From the NCBI GenBank assembly GCA_035772785.1, contig JAOCPU010000003.1, positions 1-64,000 on the forward strand: a stretch of 64,000 nt of DNA. The letters are read 5' to 3'. A program made the position numbers and the translations under genes. The stretch is from Phlebiopsis flavidoalba. Taxonomy: Eukaryota; Basidiomycota; Agaricomycetes; Polyporales; Phanerochaetaceae. Position 1 is the stretch's first letter. Each line of letters begins with the position of its first letter. Of the stretch, positions 49,401 through 64,000 are shown in pieces. The notes under the pieces were generated by a model. That model saw nothing but the letters and a program-made list of their open reading frames with translations, made no database searches and was not told the DNA's origin.

Positions 49401-51171
49401 GGATCCTGGCAACATCGGCGAACTGTTTTCGCGATAGTTTTGTTCGCTTGAATCGAAAGGAGATTCGTTTGCACGAATGTTTAAATCGTCAAGGTAGCGA
49501 CTCAGGCGTGTGGAACGTGAAACGGGGGTACGTCGGCGTGCTGGGTACAGGGGGACGTTCTTGACGGGATCGTGGATGAGCCATAATCCTCGAACTCAAC
49601 TTTTTGAACTGTGCACTTGGTAAGTAAAAGTCAGACATTATTGCATAAACCATACAAGTCTGCTGGTTATGGGCTCATATGTTCGCCCAGTCTAGTCTCG
49701 CACCAAAACGACTTAAGGTAAAGATGACTGTGAAGCTCGTCCACGAGTATTTTCTCTCAATGACCTAAACGGTTAGTGTTTTCAAAAGTCGAGTGTGCTT
49801 CTGAACATAACCGTCTCTTGCGTATTGAGGATAGCTCCTAAGATCCGACTAATGCCACCAATGATCAAGCATAATCCTGCTTCCGTGTATGAGCTTCAAG
49901 GCTCGTGCGCACCTATGCCGGATAGCAGCCTGTAGGCAGGCGCTTCTCCAGCATGATAAGACTTTCTAGCGCATCGCGGTACGAGAGCAGTAGGTGTTTC
50001 GCTGTAACGGTTCGTTTAGCTTTGCATATTAGAGTACCTCGTTGTCGCATACATTTGGTCCAAAATCCGCCAGGCATTTCCTCCAATGTCTGATTCCTGG
50101 TCCAGATGTTTGCACTAAATCAACCGCCGTTTATTACCCCAGAGCATTATCCGTCTTTAGCTTCTTGCAAAGCAGAGCGTGCAAATATCGGATATTTTGC
50201 GATCGTCTGAATGCCTGATAGGTGATTCAATCAAGCGAAGCGTGGTGGGGTAATGAGGCAGGCAAACGCTTGGATAGTGCTCTGCAATGTTAATGTTAAC
50301 ACGACAAAATGAGCGCGAATTGGTATCGTCTACGCACTATCAACAGATCCTTTGAGAGCTTTCGACAGCATGACCTTAGTTTGCCGAAAATGAAGTCATG
50401 TCCTTTGGCCCTCCGCCGAATCATCTAATAGCTGAAGGGCCAAGTCTACGGGATTGAAAACTTCGTGAAATTCAGCAGCAGTGGCAAGGGAGGGGCACTT
50501 GAGACTCACCGTTTAGGACTTGTCACAGACTCCCCATTCATCTTTAATCTCATCCAGCACAGCTGTAATACAACCCGAAATTGAGACAATTGCTCTGTCA
50601 AGTGCCCGCGGCACCGCTCACACGTCGATATCAACCGGCTCTAGGTTTGGGTTGCCTTTCTCCCGTACACCTTTTCCTCATTCGTCTTTGACGGTCCCGC
50701 TGGCACGGGAAGCGTGTCTCAAAATCTCTTTCTCCCTTTCGTACGTGCAGTGCGTCCTCGTTCTGTTCTATTCCCCTTCGTCCGCGCCTAGTGTGCGCTC
50801 TGGAGAGGCCCGGCTAGAGCACGGCGCGAGCGGGTGACAACACATAGGCTCCCGATGAAGGAGAATAGGCTACTGGAGAAGATCGCTTGTTTGAACATGG
50901 CCATTCGAGTGTGGATGAAGAACGTTGGCGCGAGGGATGTATCATAGCGTGGCGGGGGTACAGAATAGCATATGACACAGGAGGGAGTGTAGGTAGCTGA
51001 GACACAACTGTCCACGTAGGCCAACCATAAATAATAAACGAGACTGTCCATAAGACTGCCTGTCAGATTCGAATACTCCGAAACTGTGTGCGCGTCCGTA
51101 GGCCATAGCGAGTCGGGCGTGGTGGGTAGGCCGTGTGTTTGCGAATCTGGATGGTCCTGGAAGAGGCGCAT
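46411..51171 (-). CDS. SEC8: Exocyst complex component SEC8 (EXOC4)
   Basis: Vesicle-tethering subunit of the exocyst, needed for polarised secretion at the hyphal tip. The disordered N-terminus begins about 51171 (MRLFQDHPDSQTHGLPTTPD). RAGDIDAVLDEIKDEWG is at 50540-50640, FNPVDLALQLLDDSAEG and TKVMLSKALKGSVD at 50345-50470, ALESLIMLEKRL near 49960, LHSHLYLKSFWCET near 49700-49745. LLEALAVLGKLGLA and SQKLPQEIYALV (49170-49250), ADTDIKLATKILKV, the long central part, and FNAPDDTFSIVKTILASYSPLL (47815-47881) follow. WFYTELSALKSAPEASLSP is near 47390-47435. The C-terminus NQNGVKKMFRNILALQQNIK, ATDRNYNMYVIELHGLELE ends DGTE-stop at 46411-46413. Many small introns; frame shifts recur. The exact start is inferred. 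Confidence 0.9.
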
Positions 51172-51684
51172 TTTCGGCTACTTCGATACATATTAAATCG
51201 CGTAGGCGGTCGGTTAATTATTTAGAAGGTCGGGTATAGTGTATCGGCGGGAATCGACACTGGCCCATCGATAGCGTAAGTAATTACTCATTTGGAGTTT
51301 GGGGACGTCGAGCACGTAGGGATACGGAGGTGCGCGCGAGACATGTAGAATAATCGTTCATTTTCGTCTGCGCATCTACGATCGCTGCCAGTCAAGCTGT
51401 TATGACGCGGGAGCGACCAGTCACTAACAAGAAAGATTGGTGGTCATTCCCGGCGTAACCGAGCATCCCGGATACTCGCCCAATTTTTGGATGCCATTGT
51501 GGGTTCACAGCCGCCATCACTAGCCGTCACAGTTGCGTGTCATGTCTAGTTCCATTACCCGCATTTCTGGAGGCATATGATCGTTCATAGCTTCCTGTAC
51601 AAACCCCTCCTCCAAAACCCCGTCGCTAGTTGAGGAGGGTGTCGAACTGTGACTAACCCTCGACTGAGCCAGTAAAATACACAA
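51172..51684. other. Divergent spacer between SEC8 and LDAH genes
   Basis: About 510 bp, no gene recognised. It must hold both promoters; no clear TATA box. Confidence 0.45.
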
Positions 51685-52810
51685 ATGCTGTTTTCAAACA
51701 CACGCGTTTCCCGTCGACAGCTCACGCCTTCTGGTGGCCGGCCCTCAGACTGACAGCCGGTGTTTGTTTCATCCCTTTGCGCCTGGTGAGGCCCGCACAT
51801 TCTCAACGCTTACTATTCGACGGGCTGCTGCTGACGAGACGTTAAATCAGGTAATCCTTGGCTTGCTTTGATTGGTACACACCATTCTTGGCCGCACTTT
51901 ATGAGAAGTGCCACGGGACGGTTGAGTATCTTGGGCCCACGCCTTAGGTTGGGACATACGCCTGTCTGAAACCGCAATACCGAGATCCTTTGGCAACATC
52001 TCTGCGTCAGAGCTCAAGTCGAGCATCTAACGGAGGTTGTAGATGCTGTAAAAGAAAACTATGACAATGTACGGGTGCTTTTGTGGTCACAGTGTCGGCT
52101 CTTGGATCGCCTTACAAGTAATGCATCTTGATCACGCACAGACTCTTTGCTGACTCGTACAGACCTTGAAGTCAGAGAGAAAAATCCATTGACGCTTTAT
52201 TTCTCCTTTTCCCCAACCATCTCTGGGATCGCTGACTCGCGCCAACGCCGTCGCTTCTCGGTAAGGCAGCATTTAAATTGGCTGCTCTATCTTATAACGT
52301 TGACCACCTTCGAGACTATGTATCCTTACAGAGTCTATTCGTAGCTCCAATTCCACGACTGATATCCTGGGTATCACCGTTGAGTCGCTTGGTACCACAA
52401 TGTGTACTTACTTGGGCGTACAACGAGTGGCCAGAGGCTCAATTGGCCGTATTGAAGAGCTTGATCACTTCGCCCAGCACCGTGTTTGATGCACTCTCCT
52501 TGGCACACGAGGAGATGAGGGAAATCAAACATCTAGATGAAGACTTGCTCCGAAAGCATAAGCAGAAAACTGCACTTATATTTCGCGGAACATGACGACT
52601 GGGTCGGCAAAGAGCAAAGACTACGTCGTTCGAGTGTTCCGGGAACCAACCCTGAGGCGATCAAATAGTACACGGAAAACAGGACATTCCTCAGCCTTCT
52701 CAATAAGTGAGTTACTCCTACACTACGGAAAAAAATTACAAAACAACGGTTGTTCGTTCTAGATCATGGGGACGACATCGCACTTCAGTGCACGAGTGGC
52801 TTGAAGCTAG
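51685..52810 (+). CDS. Lipid-droplet-associated serine hydrolase (LDAH, DUF2305 type)
   Basis: Alpha/beta hydrolase of the lipid-droplet family. The proposed ATG at 51685 leads to HAFWWPALRLT. The oxyanion segment GNPGL with WYTPFLAALYEKCHG is read from 51850-51910 after frame correction. LGPRLRLGHTP, SASELKSSI and VVDAVKENYDNVRVLL precede the nucleophile motif GHSVGSWIALQVM (Ser codon at 52091-52093). LYFSFSPTISGIADS (about 52190-52235), LAHEEMREIKHLDEDLLRKH (52500-52560) and FAEHDDWVGKE with the catalytic Asp follow. GTNPEAIK and HAFSI carry the expected His. The last exon ends TSGLKL-stop at 52808-52810. Three or four introns; several indels. Confidence 0.75.
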
Positions 52811-53112
52811 GGAAATGTATCATCTAATTAGCTGCCAATGCGGCGTGTATGGATATTCCAAAAATGCTTTGATACGGTTCGGACCGAAATAGAGAAAAGA
52901 AGTGGCCGTGAATTACCATTCTCCTGAAAGTACACTGGCTGCCCGACGCCCTTACGTTGAGATATTAAAACGTCGCGAGAGTCACATGCTTGCCACGGCC
53001 ACGGCCGCACGTGAACGCACGCTCGTGGCATCTTAGAATCTAGATGTAGACTTTTGCCGCGCGCTTAGCGCGTTGCAATATTGGTGTCTGGACGCGACTC
53101 TCTATTTCTTTC

Positions 53113-59801
<6,689 letters not shown>

Positions 59802-60295
59802 CGTGTCCACGTGTGAACTATATGTTGACTCTATCTTCAATTCCTTGTGATATCTGTATTTTAATTTCGCCTAATGATTTTGCTTTGTTGCTTTGTGTAT
59901 GCGGTTCCGCTGTGTATCACGCGTGTGGGCCAACCACATTTCGTTGTTCCGGGCTCGGTCGGAGTGGGGCGTAAACGCTACGCAGCGTTGAGCGTGTCAA
60001 AATTTGACTTACCGGAGGCGTCTCGTTGGAGAGAGCGTGGCCTGAACTTGACATGACAAACGCTCACCCTTGTTCAGCAGCGGTGGACGAGGTATAAATT
60101 GGCAGTACTCTCCTGTCAATACTATCGGAACCCTCATCCTATTTCATGGTCAAGGCACAAATCAAAAAGGCATTAGCATGCAGTCAGATTCCTCACCAGT
60201 GCGAATACAGGTCCCGTGCGATCATCGTCTCTCTCCGTCCTTTTTGTCTTTACCAACTTTCGCGAATGGCGGCACGTGGCGAACCTAGGTTCTAC
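59802..60295. other. Intergenic, no gene seen
   Basis: About 0.5 kb of 3' and promoter sequence between the remodeler and the RNase III-like gene. Short frames lack family signal. Confidence 0.45.
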
Positions 60296-60301
60296 TATAA
60301 A
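60296..60301 (+). promoter_or_regulatory. TATA box of the RNase III-like gene
   Basis: TATAAA lies about 76-81 bp before the ATG at 60377, followed by a pyrimidine-rich tract (TCTTCTCCGCCCCC). It supports that start. Confidence 0.5.
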
Positions 60302-60376
60302 GTCTTCTCCGCCCCCATTGCAGTCCCCTCCTCCTCCCAACTTTTGAAACGTCATCGCTCACATCGACCGTGAGCG

Positions 60377-61460
60377 ATGGACATCTCTAACCTTCCTTCC
60401 TTGCCCAAGTTGTCCGGCGAAATCATCCTCGACGTCTTCACTCCACAGGTCTCTCCGCTTCCCAGGTGCCCCTCTCGACATCGAATGATCCTCTGAGTCA
60501 CGGGCAACGGAGACAATGAGCGTTTGGCAACAGTGCTCGGCGAGAAGATCCTGGAGGCTGCTGTGACTGACGCATTGTTTCAGGAAGAAACCTCTGCTCA
60601 AAGGACACGAGCTCGAGGTGCTGTGAGAGTGCCGCCTTCCTACCCTTGACCCTACTCATTGACTGGGACTGTGTGCGGTATATAGAATCGTCGTGCGGAG
60701 TGTCTCTCTTCCAGCAATTTATCATCAAATGGAACGCTGGCTATAAGCTGCGCGACAAGTTGCGATGCCAGCCCGGACGCATTCAATACTATATCAGGGA
60801 ACCTCAGTATATTGTAGTCCTCTATGGGCTTGACCGCTTCCAATCTAATATTTTCGAATAAGGAACAAGCTCTTTCTTTTTCATTCCTACGTGGGTGCTG
60901 TATATGCTACGCAAGGCATGCATGTCAGTCCAGAACTGTGATTGGTGCTCTCGTAGACCCGGACTACGTTCCTGCACCCCAGTCTGATGTTGACATGGAT
61001 CCCGTTGCACAACACCGCTAAGAAGTATAAGTACGACCAGTACAGCCCCGGGTTGAGCGCCACTCCGGAGCCGATGATGCCCCCGCCGCCGCCACCCGCA
61101 GGCCCTCCACCGCCCCTGCCCATGCCACCGAATCCTCTGGCACCTGCTCAACCGAAAAACACGGCCTTCCTCCCCCTCTTCAACCAGACTGCGAATCAGC
61201 GGAGAATGTTCGTAGAGTACCCTGCGCAATTCTCCGGTCCTGCGCATGCTGGGAAGTGGATGGTGAAGTGTGTTGGTGAGCAGAGTTTAGATGACACATC
61301 TTTCCGTAAGGTTCTCTTACTTATGACTCTTCGCGCAGTCAACGGCATCGAGAAAGGCTCCGGCTCCGGCGCCAGCAAGCAGTTGGCCAAAGAAGAGGCC
61401 GCCAGACAGGCCTATTTTCGCTATGGGTTGGGCTCCGCGTACGTGATAAGGCTTGGGTAA
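60377..61460 (+). CDS. RNase III-like domain protein with proline-rich linker and C-terminal dsRBD
   Basis: Probable double-stranded-RNA protein. MDISNLPSLPKLSGEIILDVF and THRSLRFPGAPLDIE form the first RNase III helices. The signature region reads NERLAT(V)LGEKILEAAVTDALF (60515-60585), where catalytic RNase III enzymes carry a conserved acidic LGD pattern; here the Asp position is Glu, so catalysis is doubtful. After an intron, YKLRDKLRCQPG leads, over further introns, to SYVGAVYATQGMHV in corrected frame, then GALVDPDYVPAPQ. A run of prolines (61075-61135) links to a dsRBD: WMVKCV, then after an intron VNGIEKGSGSGASKQLAKEEAARQAYFRYG (61340-61430). It resembles the mL44/mL57 or small fungal RNase III groups; which one is unclear. 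The stop is at 61458-61460, or 61446 in the frame YGWAPRT. Confidence 0.75.
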
Positions 61461-61559
61461 CTCTTTCTAGGCTCAACCGGAGGTTTAGATGCATAACATT
61501 TCTAGCTGGAATTCACGGATCGTACATTTGTAACCTGGTCGTCTAGTAATCCAGTGAGG

Positions 61560-61590
61560 TCTATATTGCAGATTCTCTCTGCAATGTAGA
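61560..61590. repeat. Stem-loop 100 bp after the RNase III-like gene
   Basis: TCTATATTGCAGA (61560-61572) pairs with TCTGCAATGTAGA (61578-61590) at 12 of 13 positions across a 5-base loop, in the presumed 3' untranslated region. Confidence 0.6.
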
Positions 61591-61682
61591 TCTCTCTTCT
61601 AAACATTTGCTCTCATGATAGTGAGCAGGGGATTGCTAGACCACAAGCTTACCATCTGGAATCAACCCGGAGGTACCTGAGT

Positions 61683-61757
61683 GTGAGACTCAACCTCCGT
61701 CAGCTGTGGCTCTTAGCCTCCGTCTAGGGGTAATGGCTGGAGGCAGGGGAGTCTCAC
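61683..61757. repeat. Imperfect inverted repeat, about 75 bp
   Basis: GTGAGACTC (61683-61691) is the exact reverse complement of GAGTCTCAC (61749-61757). Further partial pairing of CTCCGTCAGC with GCTGGAGG lies inside. It sits in the convergent spacer between the RNase III-like and GH20 genes. Confidence 0.5.
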
Positions 61758-61922
61758 CTTCACTTACATTTGAGTGTGTGATCAAGGAGCTCTTCGAGCA
61801 CTGTGCCTTCGACGCTGAGTGGCCCGCCTCTTTCTGTTATGCATGCGAAGTTCGACCTGTAGTTCTAATTTTTCTTGCACCGGCCCATGTTCTGTCCTGA
61901 ATCCATTGTCATCTTGTAACAC

Positions 61923-64000
61923 TCAATGCATGTTCCTACTGATAATTGACACATCTTGCAACCCATCCCAGAGCACGAACTCATCCACTCCCCGCAATTG
62001 CTGCGCCGGCGCAACAAACGCCATCGGCTGCAGAACAGCTGTGCCATCAATCCCGACGACAAAATTCGCCCGCCTCCCCTCCATTCACCCATACCCTGGT
62101 GCTGTTCTCCGTCCCCTGGATTATGATCTCGGTCGAGTCCTTTCTCTCCCTGAGGGCGAAGTTGGGTAAAGGATACAGGATATTTGTCGAGTTGAACGTC
62201 CAACGCCAACGTATGTGAATTGCCTGGGCGCAGCAACCACGCCGAATGAAGTATCCGGTCCCGAGAGCAGGACACCTGACGCGCTCACACGACTGGCGGA
62301 GATGAGCAGTGTATAGTTGGCACCCTTGCTTCCCAGCGGTGTATCCACGATCCCATCCTCCATGCGAGCGTCGTATCCGTTCCCCGCTCAGGTCCTTTAT
62401 CGGCGAACCAGAGCGCTCTGTTCCGGACAGGCGATACTCCGCGATGAGGCTTGACCTGCTCGGGATCCGTCTGTCCAGGTTCTGTCCGGGGGCACGGGCT
62501 TCTAGCACGGGATAGGCCTGCAGGAACTGTGCGTGGGTGAGATGGTTTGGGCGCGCCGCAGCCTGCCAATTCGCCGCAGCAATGACAGGGACGCCTTCTT
62601 TCACTGCGTAGAATGCTTCTAAAGGAGTTGAGGCGTTTGGCCCATGGTCGTTCCAGACGGCCTAGAGTTGTAACTCAGTGTCCAAGCATGGTCGGAATTC
62701 CTACTACGTACGATGATGGATCCTGGCAGCAACGGCTCGGTATACTAGGATTTGTTGGACGCATTGCCTATGCAGTAGGGTCAGTCCGTCGACGCCGCTC
62801 TAAATGTTTAATCAAACTCACCTCTATCGAATATATGAGGATCCCATATGCCCCCATTATCGACATTCGCGCCGTCCCAAAGCCTTGTCTGGTTCAGACG
62901 TTGCGGATAGGATCCCTGGATGGGAAACCAAGCATTATTATGCCATTGATAGAGTTCTTAGCTGGAAATAGGGAAGCCCTCTTACTGGAGTTGGGGGTGA
63001 TTTCATTACGATATAATGAATGGAATCCTCGCTGTCATGGGGCAAGCACGTCATGCCACGAATTGAGCCTAAATGGCAGGCAATCGAACCTATATTTACG
63101 ACTTCGTACCCATCCCGGATGAGTTGGAACGGGTCTCTTCGAAAAACTCCCTGGATAATGAATGATGAAACTTGTCATGAAAACATCGCTATCGTAAACC
63201 TACCCGTGTTGTTTGATGATCATCTTGCTGACAGACGTTGTGTTTGATGGTTCATTAGTGCTCCATAAGCGGATCTGTTTTCCAGACTGCATCTGCATAA
63301 AGTTGGACTGAGAGATCATTCAGCCGGAAAGATGCGACATACGCAGACCCCGAAAGCCCCACCATCTCATTGACAAAATCATTGTAGTCGTCCGCAAGGG
63401 TTCGCATCGTACTCGTCGGCCCCAATGTGCACCTGTTTCTAAGTGACAGTAGGAACAAAAAGTCAGCGGTCTCTGACTACCGGGTACATTCCGTGATCTC
63501 CGTACTGGTATGGAACCATGGTAGAAATTCTGAATAGTTACGTTAGAATCGAGTCACGTTCGCATATAGATGAGGCGGCATACCACGCCAGGATATCTTT
63601 CATCGTCGGCACTGTATCATGCACTTTGTCAGATTGAGTAAGGTCGGATCCGATGTCAGGCGCAAGTTCTGGTTTCCACTGGGTGATCACAAGTGCATGT
63701 CCAGGCTGCCAGGACCACTGAGTGTTTGACTCGTTGTATGTACCCGAGCGATACTCACTGCTTCGATCTCCGGTATGATCTGGAAACATACGCTTTGAAT
63801 GAGGCATCAAGGACAGGAAAACTTCCACCTACCGTAACGCCACGCAGAGCGCAACTCTGCTGTAATTCATCAAACTCTGTTCTGGAGTAGGTCTCATTCA
63901 CACAAGGGCGTGAGTCCTGCCGAAGGACGCCATTCTCCGAATGAAGTCGGAAGCGTGCATATGCATTCGCATGCCCCATGGGGTTTACATTGTCGAAAGG
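61923..64000 (-). CDS. GH20 beta-N-acetylhexosaminidase-like protein, partial (N-terminus outside window)
   Basis: Glycoside hydrolase releasing terminal GlcNAc, likely in chitin or cell-wall turnover. From the right edge: MGHANAYARFRLHSENGVLR, NETYSRTEFDELQQSCALRGVTV, GHALVITQWKPELA, SDKV, DTVPTMKDI, then VHIGADEYD with the catalytic Asp-Glu pair encoded at 63412-63417. DDYNDFVNEMVG, a NQTRLWDG-type turn, LEAFYAVKEGVPVIAAANWQA and ARAPGQNLDRRIPSRS complete the barrel. A C-terminal beta-sandwich follows (LIAEYRLSGT, GSPIKDLSG, WIDTPLGSKGANYTLL, NSTRVWVNGGEAGEF, FVVGIDGTAVLQPMAFV, FVLWDGLQDVSI), ending RNMH-stop at 61923-61925. Indels are present; the 5' part lies beyond base 64000. Confidence 0.85.

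Overview
This window is nuclear DNA from a filamentous basidiomycete, most likely an agaricomycete wood- or litter-decay fungus. The signs are many GT-AG introns of about 40-65 bp, close packing of genes on both strands, a CBM1-tagged GH5 endoglucanase, a GH20 hexosaminidase, a secreted T1-type ribonuclease, and fungal housekeeping genes (SEC8, LSG1, RRP5, SF3A2, a Tea1-like Kelch protein, a Cup1-like LYR protein). No bacterial, viral or CRISPR features were seen.

Layout. 1-1164 is a repeat element with inverted arms; each arm carries a tRNA-like head. 1.9-7.7 kb holds two tandem acyl-CoA-synthetase/4CL-like (ANL) genes on the minus strand, with a divergent Zn2Cys6 transcription factor at 8.0-11.4 kb, so this may be a small regulated cluster. 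12.0-14.9 kb is a PB1-domain protein with a coiled coil and a UBA-like segment. 15-17 kb is poor in recognisable genes (one clean small proline-rich ORF and one minus-strand unknown). 17.9-18.5 kb is a T1-family RNase. 18.7-25.4 kb is a divergent RNA-processing pair: SF3A2/PRP11 (-) and RRP5 (+). 25.6-30.5 kb is a Kelch/coiled-coil polarity protein (-). 32.6-36.1 kb holds a TGL2-like lipase and S-formylglutathione hydrolase (+). 36.4-41.6 kb holds an FHA/CHK2-like kinase and the GTPase LSG1 (-). 42.2-44.1 kb is the CBM1-GH5 cellulase (-). 45.0-46.3 kb is the Cup1-like protein (+). 46.4-51.2 kb is exocyst SEC8 (-). 51.7-52.8 kb is a lipid-droplet-associated hydrolase (+). 53.1-59.8 kb is a PHD/chromodomain/SNF2 remodeler of Mi-2/CHD/Mit1 type (+). 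60.4-61.5 kb is an RNase III-like plus dsRBD protein (+). 61.9 kb to the right edge is a GH20 hexosaminidase (-), cut by the window end.

Caveat on sequence quality. Almost every conserved gene keeps its protein family signal on both sides of single-base insertions or deletions, often in homopolymers. The same pattern occurs in essential genes (RRP5, SEC8, LSG1), so assembly error from uncorrected long reads is likelier than wholesale gene death. Gene spans below are therefore outer limits of one locus each, joined across introns and probable indels; starts and stops that depend on a frame correction are marked as uncertain.
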